This document shows positions 48,363-58,028 of a stretch of DNA of 64,000 nucleotides, piece by piece. Made by a program: the position numbers and the translations under genes. This DNA comes from Rhodanobacter sp. (GTDB taxonomy: Bacteria; Pseudomonadota; Gammaproteobacteria; Xanthomonadales; Rhodanobacteraceae). Numbering within the stretch: the first letter of the stretch is position 1; each line of letters starts with the position of its first letter. A model generated the notes under the pieces. It worked only from the letters and a program-made list of their open reading frames with translations, was not told where the DNA came from and searched no databases. The stretch lies in the NCBI GenBank assembly GCA_030148505.1, contig JASBTI010000041.1, positions 62,001 through 126,000 of the forward strand, written 5' to 3'.

Positions 48363-50642
48363 TCATGGATTACCGTGGGTGCCGGGGGCCGGGGCTCGCA
48401 GCAGGGTACGGCGCAATTGCGGTTTGCCGCTGGGATCGCGATCGACGGTGATGTCGTAGTGCTTGCCGCGGAAGCTGATGTGGCGGAGTGTGACCGACGT
48501 CCAGCCCGGTGGAAGTACCGGCGGGTAGGCATCGACCAGGCCATTCCTTTCGATACGCAGGCCGGACAGGCCATAGACGAAGCTCTGCACGAAGCCGGCC
48601 GAGGTCGCCAGAATGTAGCCTGCGTTGTTGGCGACGGTCTCGGTACGTACATTGAATGGCGGCTTCAGGAAGCCGGTCAGGTTGCGTTGGATCCATGTAC
48701 CAGCAGCTTCGCCATTGCCCAGCTCGGCCTCGCCGACCGCAAGCATCACCATCATCATCTCGTTGGGGTCGTCGCCATGGGTGCGCAATTCGTGCAGCTG
48801 GAAGTCGAAGTCGTTGCGCCGCACCCGCGCCGACATCGGCATATCGAGATTCGGGTACATCAGCCAGGCCAGCGACGAACCCATCCAGGTGATCTTGTCG
48901 TGCGGTACCGATGCGTCGAAATCGAGATGCCGTTGCTCTTTAGGGTCGAACGGGATGTACATCTTCGCAGCGATCTCGGCCCATTTCGGGTTAGGCTTGG
49001 CCCCGACCAGCTTAGCCGCGGCGGTGGCGATATCCAGTGCCTTGCGGGCCGCCGCGTTGGTGAATGAATCGTTCGGCACATCGTCATACGCCTCGTCCGG
49101 TGAGGTGACGTGCAGTATTTCGTAGCGGGCATCCGCGGGATTCCAGGTCACACGGCCAGTCCAGAAGCGTGCGATGTCCCGGATCACCGGCCAGCCGTGC
49201 TGCTTCAGCCATGCGGTATCTCCGGTGGCCAGGTAGTACTGCCATTGTGCAATGGCAATATCGGCGTTGACGTGGATCTCGCGATGGACGCCATAGGCAA
49301 AATGCGGGGTGTTGTCGACGCCGGTTTCAGGGTCCGCTTCCCACGGATACATGGTGCCCTTGGCCCCAAATTGCTTCGCGCGTTCGCGCGCCGGTTGCAT
49401 GGTGCGGTCACGAAACATCACGATCGGCTTGGCCCGTTGCGGATGCAGCAACAGCAGCGCAGGGAATACCCAGGAGTCGCTGTCCCAGAAGGCATGTCCG
49501 GCGTAGTTCGGCGTCAGTGCGCAGGCTCCCATCGGCCAGGCGGTCCCGACGGTGGTGTTGGACAGCAGATAGTACAGATCCGAATGCAAGGCTTGCTGCA
49601 CCTTGGGATCTCCCTTGACGATGATGTCGGTCCTCCACAGCCTGTGCCAGGCTGCGACATGCCTCGCCAGCAGGGCCTCGAAGCCGGTCTGGCGTGCTGC
49701 CTCGGCCAATGCCGTGTCCTTGCGTGCGTCACCGCCCCAGTTCTGGCGCGAGATCGCGATGTATTTGGTGAAGGTGTAGGTCTTCCCCTTCTGCACCCTT
49801 GCGGTCAGGTCCAGCGACAACTTGTAAGCCCCTTTTTCGAGCTTTACATTCGCCACCGTGAGACCCGGCGGCAGACTGATCGCGGCTGCCTCCGCCATAC
49901 GCAGCCCACGTACCGCCTGGCCATTGAGCCACAGGGTCAAGGTGTGGACATTGCCACCGCTGGACAGGACCCGGGTGTAACCCGGGTACCACACGGCGGC
50001 GCGATCGGGCGTCGGCACCGGCTTGTTCTGCAGATTCTGCCCGCTGGCGATGACCGCGTTGGTCATCTGCTTGCCGGTCATGCTGCCGATCGGAAAGCGG
50101 GGTTGGTGTTCTGCCCATAGCCTGATTGGAAAAGTCAGTCGTACCTTGCCATCGAATTGCGGTGTGATGGTAATCCGAGTCGCCGCCAGATGCGGGTCGG
50201 CCTGGCTGACGAAGGTGATGACCCGGACATCGGTGATCGTGTTCGCATAGGTAAAACGGTAGCGGGTCGACAATGTGGCGTCGTGCATGTTCAAGGTCTG
50301 CGCGTAACCGGCGAAAATATTGCGGTCCAGGCGCGTCGAGTTGAGCCAGCCGCCGCCGGGGTTGTAGTCGATTTCGCTCCAGCCGGGAATCGCTGCGGGA
50401 CGGGATATATCCCCCTTGGCATAATCCATGAACGCGACCATGTAGGCCATGTCGGGTTCGGTGCCACGCGGCGAGGTCATCGTTGAGAAGTAGCCGTTGG
50501 CCAGGTAGCCCGGAAAGTAGCTGTTGAAATTCTTCGCCGTCGCGGTGAGCACAAAGCTCGGATCGGTGGTGGCGGATGCGGAAGCGGCAAGCGCGCACAG
50601 GAGTAAGAGCAGGCAAGCGGTGCGGGATCGGTGGAATCGCAT
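48363..50642 (-). CDS. Secreted GH65-like glycoside hydrolase (acid trehalase/maltose hydrolase type)
   Basis: A 759-residue protein with a signal peptide (about 1-24). An N-terminal beta-sandwich is followed by an (alpha/alpha)6 barrel with FWDSDSWVFPALLLL (385-399) and HVTSPDEAYDD, where Glu517 matches the GH65 catalytic acid. The phosphorylase motif KQAD is absent, so hydrolysis rather than phosphorolysis is likely. It would split an alpha-linked glucose disaccharide in the periplasm. It is the last gene of the sugar operon, 26 bases after the MFS gene. The exact substrate is unknown. Confidence 0.75.
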   Translation of the reverse strand: MRFHRSRTACLLLLLCALAASASATTDPSFVLTATAKNFNSYFPGYLANGYFSTMTSPRGTEPDMAYMVAFMDYAKGDISRPAAIPGWSEIDYNPGGGWLNSTRLDRNIFAGYAQTLNMHDATLSTRYRFTYANTITDVRVITFVSQADPHLAATRITITPQFDGKVRLTFPIRLWAEHQPRFPIGSMTGKQMTNAVIASGQNLQNKPVPTPDRAAVWYPGYTRVLSSGGNVHTLTLWLNGQAVRGLRMAEAAAISLPPGLTVANVKLEKGAYKLSLDLTARVQKGKTYTFTKYIAISRQNWGGDARKDTALAEAARQTGFEALLARHVAAWHRLWRTDIIVKGDPKVQQALHSDLYYLLSNTTVGTAWPMGACALTPNYAGHAFWDSDSWVFPALLLLHPQRAKPIVMFRDRTMQPARERAKQFGAKGTMYPWEADPETGVDNTPHFAYGVHREIHVNADIAIAQWQYYLATGDTAWLKQHGWPVIRDIARFWTGRVTWNPADARYEILHVTSPDEAYDDVPNDSFTNAAARKALDIATAAAKLVGAKPNPKWAEIAAKMYIPFDPKEQRHLDFDASVPHDKITWMGSSLAWLMYPNLDMPMSARVRRNDFDFQLHELRTHGDDPNEMMMVMLAVGEAELGNGEAAGTWIQRNLTGFLKPPFNVRTETVANNAGYILATSAGFVQSFVYGLSGLRIERNGLVDAYPPVLPPGWTSVTLRHISFRGKHYDITVDRDPSGKPQLRRTLLRAPAPGTHGNP

Positions 50643-50668
50643 AATGACTCCGGAGCGTTGACGTTGAA

Positions 50669-51928
50669 TTATTTTGCCGCGAGCGAAAGAGCGACGGCGC
50701 GCTCAGTGCGATCCGTTTCGCGCTTGAAGAAGAACAATGCAATCAGCACCAGGCTCATCGGTATCAGTGAGAAGTAAAACGCATCAATGCCATTGAATCG
50801 CGAGAACACGATGGCAGTGATGCGCGAACCGAGGGTGCCGCCGAGCGCGGAAAAGATCACGATCAAGCCGGTCATCGCAGCGTGCGCCGGTTTCGGCAGC
50901 GAGCTGAGCGCGACCGAGTTGATTACCGGGTAGATCGGTGCCATCAGCAGGCCGATAAGGGGGATCAGGTAGGCGGCGATCGGCGCGTTGAACCAGCCAA
51001 CGTCGGGTCTGGCGACTACGTTCTCGGCCAGCGGCAGGGTCAGCACGACTAGCAGCGCCATCCCGATTACGCATACGTTCAACAGTACATACCAGTGCAT
51101 GCGTCGCAACACCTGGCCCGCGCCAAGCCGTCCAATCGCTGTCATGCCGGCGAGGATGCTGGCGAGCTGGATGCTCATTGCATTGGGAAGTTTGAGAACT
51201 TCGTTGTTGAAGGTCGGCAGCCAGGTGCCGAAACTCTGCTCGATCAATACGTACAGAAAGGCCGAAATCAGAAACACGTAAACCAGCGGACGTACAAACA
51301 GGCTCATCATTTCCAGCAGCGAACCCTGGATCGTATTTGTCTGGTCGGTATGCGCCGCCGATTCATCCAGTTGGGCGGTCGCCAACAATACGATGATCGC
51401 GGCGCAAAGGGCCGCCAGCAGCCAGTACACGTTGAGCCATACCAGATCGGCCGGCGCAGCGTGATTGATAAAGGCACTGAAAATCCAGCCGCCGACCAGC
51501 ACGCCGACCATGAACAGGCCTTCGATGGTATTGGTCATGCGGCCGTGCTCGGCCTTGTCGCGGGTAAGCAGGCCAATCGAGGAGTACACCCCCACCTTGG
51601 CCAGCGCGAAGGAAATGCCGATGCAGGTAAACAGCAATTCGGTGGTATGAAAGCCGGGGTACAGCGGCATCAACACGCAGGCGCTGCCGACAATCGCCAG
51701 CGCCAGCATCATCGCGCGACGGTAGCCGAGAAGGGGCAAGAATGAGGCAACCAGGAACGAGGTGATCGCGATCGGAAGATCCTTGAACAGCTCCAGCAAA
51801 CTGGCTTGCGGCTTGCCCACACCGAAGCTGTAGATCGACTGCAGGATCACCGTGCCGACACTGTTGAGCAGGATCGCGAAGATCATGTAGATCAGCGCCA
51901 GGGCGACAATCATGCGGTATCGGGTCAT
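50669..51928 (-). CDS. MFS sugar permease of the sugar-utilisation operon
   Basis: A 419-residue protein with about twelve hydrophobic segments and a charged C-terminus. The pattern resembles FucP-like or other sugar/H+ symporters, without a clear motif A. Its place between the TonB receptor and the secreted GH65 enzyme points to import of the disaccharide, or of glucose released from it, across the inner membrane. A strong hairpin lies just upstream of it. The substrate is inferred from context only. Confidence 0.82.
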   Translation of the reverse strand: MTRYRMIVALALIYMIFAILLNSVGTVILQSIYSFGVGKPQASLLELFKDLPIAITSFLVASFLPLLGYRRAMMLALAIVGSACVLMPLYPGFHTTELLFTCIGISFALAKVGVYSSIGLLTRDKAEHGRMTNTIEGLFMVGVLVGGWIFSAFINHAAPADLVWLNVYWLLAALCAAIIVLLATAQLDESAAHTDQTNTIQGSLLEMMSLFVRPLVYVFLISAFLYVLIEQSFGTWLPTFNNEVLKLPNAMSIQLASILAGMTAIGRLGAGQVLRRMHWYVLLNVCVIGMALLVVLTLPLAENVVARPDVGWFNAPIAAYLIPLIGLLMAPIYPVINSVALSSLPKPAHAAMTGLIVIFSALGGTLGSRITAIVFSRFNGIDAFYFSLIPMSLVLIALFFFKRETDRTERAVALSLAAK

Positions 51929-51964
51929 GGCGCTCTCTACGGATATGCATGGAACGGGTGAAGC

Positions 51965-51998
51965 GGCGCCCCGGAACCCGTGACTGATCCGGGGCGCC
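51965..51998 (-). other. Strong intercistronic hairpin between the TonB receptor and MFS genes
   Basis: GGCGCCCCGG (51965-51974) pairs perfectly over ten bases with CCGGGGCGCC (51989-51998) around a 14-base loop. It begins 19 bases beyond the receptor stop on the minus strand. No T run follows, so it is more likely an mRNA-stabilising or attenuating stem that keeps receptor mRNA high relative to downstream genes. Confidence 0.7.
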
Positions 51999-52017
51999 CA
52001 TCAAGTAACGCGTCAAC

Positions 52018-54543
52018 TCAGAACAGATACTTCACCTGGAAATTGACCTCGCGCCCCTGGATCGAGCGGGCGAGAATCACCCCGTTGCTGCTGGCGAAGC
52101 CGAACAGGCGGGCGTTGCCCTCCGTGATGCCGATCTGGTTGGTGATATTGGTGCCTTGCAGCCTCAACTGCCAGTTCTGACCGATGTTGGCCATGGCGCC
52201 GATCGCCAGATCGTAATAGTTGCCCAGCGGCTGCTGCTGGATGAGATCGCCATAGCGGTTGCCGACGTACTCATAGGTGAACCAGAACTTCATGTTGCCC
52301 CAGTCCGTTGGCACCTCATAGGCCGGCGTGAAGCGTGCCTGGAACTTCGGTTGCCGCTGCAACTGCATGCCATTGATGCTGGTGCATTGGGTACTGCCAT
52401 TCTGGGCGACATACTGCACGCAGTCGTTGTAGTGGGTGTAGTGGCCGTCCATGTAGTCGCCGGTCAGGGCCAGCGAGAGGTGGTCGAACGGCTTGATCAC
52501 CGTGTGGAAGTTCAGGCCCTTGGTGTTCGAGCCGTAAACGAACGACTGCTGGCCCGTACTGGTGGTGATGGTGTACGGCACGCCATCGAACTGGCGCAGA
52601 TAAGCGCTGATGTCCGCGTAGATCCAGTCGTTCTGGAACTTGAAGCCGACTTCGGTGTTGTGAATGGTCTGCACCGGCGTGCTGGGCAGGCCGCGCAAAT
52701 CATCGAAGCCGGGGAAATGCACGCCATGATTGAGCCGCAGGTAGGCGCTCATGTTGTCATTGAACTGATAATTGGCGCCAAACGTCCACGAGGGTGCTGT
52801 CTTCGAGTACGGGATGTTGGTACCGCCGGAGGTCAGGTACGACGCGTTGTTGTTGTACAGGGTATTCGGGTTGTTATCGAGATCGCCCGAGGTGTTGTTC
52901 TGGATGAAGCCCGTCGCATTCTGGTGTTCCACACGAACACCTGCATCAAGCAGCCAGTTGTTGAGCTTCCAGGAATCGGTGGCAAAGAATGCCGTGTTCA
53001 CGGCGTTCCATTTCTCATGCAAGGTATAGAACGAACTGCCGGAGAAACCCTGTGGGTCAGTCAGCGCGTAGGTGTTGGTGCCGTTGCTCAAGGAAACCAC
53101 GATGGGATTCGGATTGTTCCTGGCCTGCAGCAACATGCTGTTGCCCAGATACCACTGGTCCTCGGCCGAATACACCGCGGTGTAGTTGCCCACCGTCAAC
53201 GTGTTGCCGTCAAAAAGCTGCGTGCTCAGGTGCAGTTCGTTGGTGAACGCCTTGATCTTCTTGTGGACGTACCACAGACCCTGGTCGTTGACGTTTTCAT
53301 TCATGTTGGCCGCGCCGCCGTTGCGGTAGGTGGCGGTGGCGGTCAGCCCCGCCGGCAGGCCATACGAGGTTTCGGCGTTGGCGATGTAGTTGGCCAGCGT
53401 CGTGGGGTTGTTGCCGGTGCTGAAGAAGGACGTCGTGTCCATCTGGCCACCGGTCAGATTGAACTTGTCGGACAGCGACCAGCCGGAATCGAAATCGAGA
53501 TCGAGGTTGCCGCCGAAGATGTGGATATCGGCGCCGCGGCCATTTGCCAGATCGACTGGCATGCTGCCCGGGGTGCAGCCGGCGGTGGTGCAGGGTGTGA
53601 TCGCGAGGGTGGAGTGGCGATCGGCGTTGCTGCCGAAGGTGCCAGTCAGCGGGCTGAAGCCGGGATAGGCCGAGAACTGGCCCGACGACGGATTGAGGAT
53701 GGGGGTGTCGGTGACGAATTGGTTCTTGTCCTTCAGCCGGCGCGCGTAGAACATCACGTCGCCGTTATCCAGGTCATGGCTCAGAGTCGCTGTCAGCTGC
53801 CCGCCATTGTCGGATGGGAACTGCGGCGAGCGTACACCATCGGACTTGCGCCAGAAGCCGCCGATGCTGCCGTACCAGCCATCGGCGACCTTGAAGCCGA
53901 GGAAGCCGTCCAGCCGTTCCTTGCCTTCGGAGCCGTAGGTCAGGCCGATGTCGCCCGAGGGCACGGCGGTGCCCTGCTTGAGCATGAAGTTCGCGGTCAC
54001 GCCAGGCTGGCCTGTGCCGTACAGCACCTGAGGGCCACCCTGCACGATTTCCACGCGGTCGACCGTGTCATCGAGGCGGAACATCGAGGAGTTTTCCATG
54101 AACGACAGCGTCGACATGGGATACAGCGGTGAGCCGTTCATCTCGAACGTGGCATACGGCGCGTCACCACCGCCGGGGAAGCCGGCAACCTCGATGTTGG
54201 CACCGGTTTCACCGCCGGACGATTCCGGATAGACGCCGGGTGACATTTTCAGAAGGTCGGCCGAGCTGACCGGATTGGCTTCCTTGATCTGTTCGGCGTT
54301 GGCTGCCGTGATCGAGTAGCTGGCGTCGATCTTTTTCACGCCACCGTACGTGGCCGTGCCGGTGACCACGACCTGTTGGAGCGACGTGGGGCTGCTGGAA
54401 TTGGGTGGTGGCGTCGCGGACTTCTTGGCGCCGGCGGCAGTACTTTGCGACTGTCCGTTGTCCTGGGCCAGTGCTGTGCCGGAAAACAAGGTGGCGGCAA
54501 TAGCCGTGGACAATGCCAATCGGGTCAATTGTTTGGTATTCAT
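52018..54543 (-). CDS. TonB-dependent outer-membrane receptor (sugar uptake type)
   Basis: An 841-residue outer-membrane protein. A signal peptide (about 1-26, ending TALA) is followed by a Pro/Ser-rich linker, a TonB-box-like LQQVVVTGT, a plug domain with DLLKMSPGVYPESSGG and VEIVQGGPQVLYG, and a large barrel ending in the aromatic YLF. Receptors of this kind in Xanthomonadales import oligosaccharides. The gene sits with GH65 enzymes and a LacI regulator, so a disaccharide ligand is likely. A metal chelate is less likely given the context. The start at 54543 gives the signal peptide. Confidence 0.88.
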   Translation of the reverse strand: MNTKQLTRLALSTAIAATLFSGTALAQDNGQSQSTAAGAKKSATPPPNSSSPTSLQQVVVTGTATYGGVKKIDASYSITAANAEQIKEANPVSSADLLKMSPGVYPESSGGETGANIEVAGFPGGGDAPYATFEMNGSPLYPMSTLSFMENSSMFRLDDTVDRVEIVQGGPQVLYGTGQPGVTANFMLKQGTAVPSGDIGLTYGSEGKERLDGFLGFKVADGWYGSIGGFWRKSDGVRSPQFPSDNGGQLTATLSHDLDNGDVMFYARRLKDKNQFVTDTPILNPSSGQFSAYPGFSPLTGTFGSNADRHSTLAITPCTTAGCTPGSMPVDLANGRGADIHIFGGNLDLDFDSGWSLSDKFNLTGGQMDTTSFFSTGNNPTTLANYIANAETSYGLPAGLTATATYRNGGAANMNENVNDQGLWYVHKKIKAFTNELHLSTQLFDGNTLTVGNYTAVYSAEDQWYLGNSMLLQARNNPNPIVVSLSNGTNTYALTDPQGFSGSSFYTLHEKWNAVNTAFFATDSWKLNNWLLDAGVRVEHQNATGFIQNNTSGDLDNNPNTLYNNNASYLTSGGTNIPYSKTAPSWTFGANYQFNDNMSAYLRLNHGVHFPGFDDLRGLPSTPVQTIHNTEVGFKFQNDWIYADISAYLRQFDGVPYTITTSTGQQSFVYGSNTKGLNFHTVIKPFDHLSLALTGDYMDGHYTHYNDCVQYVAQNGSTQCTSINGMQLQRQPKFQARFTPAYEVPTDWGNMKFWFTYEYVGNRYGDLIQQQPLGNYYDLAIGAMANIGQNWQLRLQGTNITNQIGITEGNARLFGFASSNGVILARSIQGREVNFQVKYLF

Positions 54544-54637
54544 CTGATGACTCCCCGGAAGTTGCTTGATCGTGCTGTGTTGTCGTGATGGTTGGTAAAG
54601 AAGCCAGCGCTTCGGCCGGCATGCAACGGTTCGCCGC

Positions 54638-57600
54638 TTACCCTGTTGTGAACATGCGAATGTCGAACGCGGCGACGTTCGGCAGTAGCACATCGGCATC
54701 GGACAAGGCCTCGGCCATTCCGACCCCGACTGCCGTCATTCCCGCGGCATGAATGCTGGCGATGCCAGCGGCGGCGTCCTCCACACCGAGACACTCCCCT
54801 GGTGCCACGCCGAGTGCGTCCGCCGCGGCCAGGAAGATCTCGGGATCCGGCTTCGAGCGGCTGATTGTGTTTGCATCGACGACGTAGTCGAACAACGGGG
54901 CGATGCCGAGGCGCTCAAGCAGCATTGGCGCATTGCGACTGGCTGAGGCCAGTCCGGTTTTGAGCCCGGCGCGACGGACCGATTCGATGGCATCGCGTGC
55001 GCCGGGCAGCAGGTCCTGGGGCCCAAAGTGCTCGATCTGCTGGCAGTAGTAGTCGTTCTTGCGTGCGGCAAGCACCTGTTTTTCTTTTTCCGAATAGGTG
55101 TGCGTACCGGCTTCCAGCAGGATATCCAGGGAACCGCGACGATCGACACCCTTCAGTCGGTCGCCGAGGGAGTCATCGAACGGTACGCCGATCTCCCCGG
55201 CCAGTTTGCGCCAGGCCGCATCATGTACGGCGGCGGTGTCGGCGATGACACCGTCAAGGTCGAAGATCACCGCCTTGAGCGGACGTGGCAGCGGGTAGCC
55301 GGGTGTGAATGAACCGGCGTGCGGCAAGTGTACGGATTCCCCAGCCTGCAGCTGCTGGGGCTTGCCGTGATGGAGGAACGTGAGCTGTGCCCCGGAGGTA
55401 AGCGTGTAGCCAACGCCCTTGTCGTCGACATCCACTCGCAAGTTCGCATCTCGCCACCGTAGGCCAAAGCGGTAGCTCTTCCACGAGTCTGGCAATTGCG
55501 GTGCCAGCGCGGGCTTGCCGTCACGTACGCGCAGGCCACCGAAACCCCAGGTCAGTGCCAGCCAGCTGCCGGCCATGGCCGCCAAATGCACGCCATGGGA
55601 TGCGTTGCCGTGCAAGTCGTCGAGATCGACCCGCAAGGTGTCGAGAAAGTAGCGGTACGCTTTTGCTGCGTGCCCCACTTCTGCCGCCATCACTGCGAAG
55701 GTCGACGCCGATAGCGTAGAGTCGTGGATCGTGACGCCCTCGTAGTAATCGAAATTGCGACGTTTGACCGCGACGTCGACGTGATCGCCAGCGAGCATCA
55801 GCGCCAGCAACGTGTCGGCCTGTTTGCAGACCTGGTGCCGATAAATGCCCAGTGGATGCATTCGCAGCAGCAGCGGCTGTTTGCCGGATACCTGGGCAAG
55901 TTCCGCGGGGAGACGCGGTTTGTCGAGAAAGCCGTCGTCCTGGGGGAAAATATCCAACCTGCTGTCGACCGGTAGATGCATCGCTTGCGCAGCGCGTTGC
56001 CATTGTGCGGGTTCATCGGTATGCAGATGGATGCGCGTCGCGAGGGTGGCGTACTCCGACGGATGGTCGGCGGCCATCCATGCGGCGACAGCAGCGGCAT
56101 CCTGCAAGTGTCGCTGTGCCATGCGGTTGGTGTAGTGATTGTTGTCGACCAGCGCGGAATACTCATCCGGCCCGGTCACTTCGTGGATACAGAAGTCGCC
56201 GTTGCGACGTTCGCTGAAGTGGCCGATGTCGATCCAGATGCGGGCGGTTTCGAAAAGCATTTCGGCGCCCTGCGTCAACAGGAACGCCTGGTCGCCGCTG
56301 GCGTCGACATAAAGGCGTAGCGCCCAGGCAATGGCGGCATTGATGTGGTATTGCGCCGAGCCGCTGGGAAAATAGGCGGAACATTCGGTGCCGCTGATCG
56401 TGCGCCAGGGATATAGCGCACCTCGCGGATGGCCCATTTCGCGCGCATGCAGGCGAGCCTGCTCCAAGGTGCGATGGCGAAAGGCCAGCATGGCGCGTGC
56501 CAGATCTGGTGCGCTGGTCACGAGCGCGGGCAGCATGAAAACTTCCGCGTCCCAGAAGTAATGGCCTTCGTAACCTTCACCTGTGAGGCCCTTGGCGGCC
56601 GTGCTGCTGGCGCTATCGCGGCTGCTGGACTGGAACAGATGAAACAGGTTGAGGCGCAATGCTTGTTCGACACCCGGGTCGGCGGCGATCGCCAGATCGG
56701 TCTCGCGCCAGAAGCTTTCCAGGGTATGGGCCTGGCGTGTGAGCAGGGTGGGGTAACCGGTTGCGACTGATTTTTCCAGGAGCTTTTCGACACGGTCGAG
56801 AAGCGTGTGGTCGGGCTCGTTGCCGCCAGGCGTCGACCATGCATAGGCGACGTGCTTTTCCAGTGCGACGTCCTCGCCCGGTTTCAGCGTGCCAACAAAC
56901 GACTGAGCGACACCGTGGGGCATGTCCATCGGTCCCCGCATGCGCAACCGGGTATCGAGCAGCCGGTGACGCTGGCCGCAGACCAGCCGTATGGCGCTAT
57001 GCGTGGTTTGCTGCGCGACCCAGGCAAGGGTTTCTCCGGCGCGGGAGCCATGCGTCTGGAGGCCGCCATCGAGGTGCGCACCGATGCGCGGATCGGCGCC
57101 CTGTCCCGCTGCGCCGCGCGAGGTGTCGATCGCGGATTCCAGGGCGATCGGGCCGGTGTAGTCGATAGACCGTACCCGATAATGAATTACCAGCAGACCG
57201 GGCTCGTCGAAGGCGACAATACGCTCCGATTCGATCTCGAGGGTGGCGCCGTCGGGGGCGCGCCAACGCAGGGTTCGTTTATAACACCCACGGCGCAGGT
57301 CGAGCCGTTGTTCAAAGGCCAGCCACTCGCCTTCACTCAGGCGAACCGCCGTGTCGCCAAGGCGGACGCGGATCCGTGAGCCATCGGCGACGGGAATGCG
57401 AGTGTCGGTGTGGCTGGCGAATCCCGGAAAGCGCTCGTGATAGCCAAGCGGCGAGCGCTCCCAGACGCCGGACAGAAAACAGCCCTGACTCGGACTGGGG
57501 TCCTCCTCCAGGCCACCGCGGACGCCGAGGGCGCCATTGGCGAGGGCGAACAGACTTTCGTTTTGCGCAAAGCCATTCGGGTCAATGTCGTGGCACACCA

Positions 57601-57679
57601 GTTGCCAGGGATCTGTCACCCGCTCGTCAGCAAGGGGTGTCGTCGGGTTGGGGGTCAGGTTTGCCAATTCTTCGTCCAC
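54638..57679 (-). CDS. GH65 disaccharide phosphorylase fused to beta-phosphoglucomutase
   Basis: A 1013-residue cytoplasmic fusion. The GH65 part (about 1-790) has an N-terminal beta-sandwich, YEGHYFWDAEVFMLP (370-384), the catalytic Glu506 in VTGPDEYS, KQAD (619-622) and HDSTLSAS, all typical of maltose, trehalose or kojibiose phosphorylases. The HAD part (about 800-1013) has FDLDGVIADT (Asp807, Asp809), SRNAP, SKPDPEIFL and GVEDAAAGI, typical of beta-phosphoglucomutase. One chain could therefore turn a disaccharide plus phosphate into glucose and glucose 6-phosphate. The preferred disaccharide cannot be read from motifs. Confidence 0.92.
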   Translation of the reverse strand: MDEELANLTPNPTTPLADERVTDPWQLVCHDIDPNGFAQNESLFALANGALGVRGGLEEDPSPSQGCFLSGVWERSPLGYHERFPGFASHTDTRIPVADGSRIRVRLGDTAVRLSEGEWLAFEQRLDLRRGCYKRTLRWRAPDGATLEIESERIVAFDEPGLLVIHYRVRSIDYTGPIALESAIDTSRGAAGQGADPRIGAHLDGGLQTHGSRAGETLAWVAQQTTHSAIRLVCGQRHRLLDTRLRMRGPMDMPHGVAQSFVGTLKPGEDVALEKHVAYAWSTPGGNEPDHTLLDRVEKLLEKSVATGYPTLLTRQAHTLESFWRETDLAIAADPGVEQALRLNLFHLFQSSSRDSASSTAAKGLTGEGYEGHYFWDAEVFMLPALVTSAPDLARAMLAFRHRTLEQARLHAREMGHPRGALYPWRTISGTECSAYFPSGSAQYHINAAIAWALRLYVDASGDQAFLLTQGAEMLFETARIWIDIGHFSERRNGDFCIHEVTGPDEYSALVDNNHYTNRMAQRHLQDAAAVAAWMAADHPSEYATLATRIHLHTDEPAQWQRAAQAMHLPVDSRLDIFPQDDGFLDKPRLPAELAQVSGKQPLLLRMHPLGIYRHQVCKQADTLLALMLAGDHVDVAVKRRNFDYYEGVTIHDSTLSASTFAVMAAEVGHAAKAYRYFLDTLRVDLDDLHGNASHGVHLAAMAGSWLALTWGFGGLRVRDGKPALAPQLPDSWKSYRFGLRWRDANLRVDVDDKGVGYTLTSGAQLTFLHHGKPQQLQAGESVHLPHAGSFTPGYPLPRPLKAVIFDLDGVIADTAAVHDAAWRKLAGEIGVPFDDSLGDRLKGVDRRGSLDILLEAGTHTYSEKEKQVLAARKNDYYCQQIEHFGPQDLLPGARDAIESVRRAGLKTGLASASRNAPMLLERLGIAPLFDYVVDANTISRSKPDPEIFLAAADALGVAPGECLGVEDAAAGIASIHAAGMTAVGVGMAEALSDADVLLPNVAAFDIRMFTTG

Positions 57680-58028
57680 AAGGCATGCGCGCTGTATTTT
57701 CTAAGTTTGAGAGCGGGTCGCCATGGGCCCCTCCCGGTTGACTGCGGTCCGGAGCTTGCCAGCAAATGATATCGATATCAAGTTATCGATATCAGTTATC
57801 GATACCATCTCCCCCTTCCGGAGTCAGCTGCGCCACACTGACGGTTGCCCAGAGTCAAATGTCCACCAACCCGGTGGGGACCTCGATTTTGGGTTGGACG
57901 CGTGGCTGCTAAATGGCCACACTGGGCATGTCTAGCGGTCCGTCGGTGCCTCGGTCATGAAGTCGCTGCATGGATCCGGGGCGGCACTGGGTCGGGGTGG
58001 GTATTTTCATTGATGAGAGGTTGGGCCG
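57680..58028. promoter_or_regulatory. Divergent control region between the sugar operon and the LacI-family gene
   Basis: This 349-base gap holds no convincing gene. Its key feature is the operator-like cluster at 57767-57807. The rest shows only short, weak inverted repeats such as GTGGC/GCCAC near 57902-57920. Promoters for both directions are expected here, but no full -35/-10 pair was recognised. Confidence 0.6.
57767..57807. promoter_or_regulatory. Three tandem LacI-type operators
   Basis: A perfect 14-base palindrome TGATATCGATATCA (57767-57780) is followed at once by AGTTATCGATATCA (57781-57794) and, sharing one base, AGTTATCGATACCA (57794-57807). The core TATCGATA recurs every 13-14 bases. 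The palindrome with central CG and TG...CA ends fits the usual LacI-family operator form. The cluster lies 88 bases before the phosphorylase start and 222 bases before the regulator gene. Confidence 0.75.

Noticed and set aside
49110-50120. Plus-strand open frame opposite the secreted GH65-like gene
   Set aside because: No motif or ribosome site; explained by the real gene on the other strand.
52156-54132. Plus-strand open frame of 658 codons opposite the TonB receptor
   Set aside because: Val/Gly/Arg-rich with no domain; the opposite frame has a signal peptide, plug and C-terminal aromatic residue.
57767-57807. CRISPR-like or simple satellite repeat
   Set aside because: Only three units of 13-14 bases with no spacers, and the palindromic form next to a LacI gene fits operators better.
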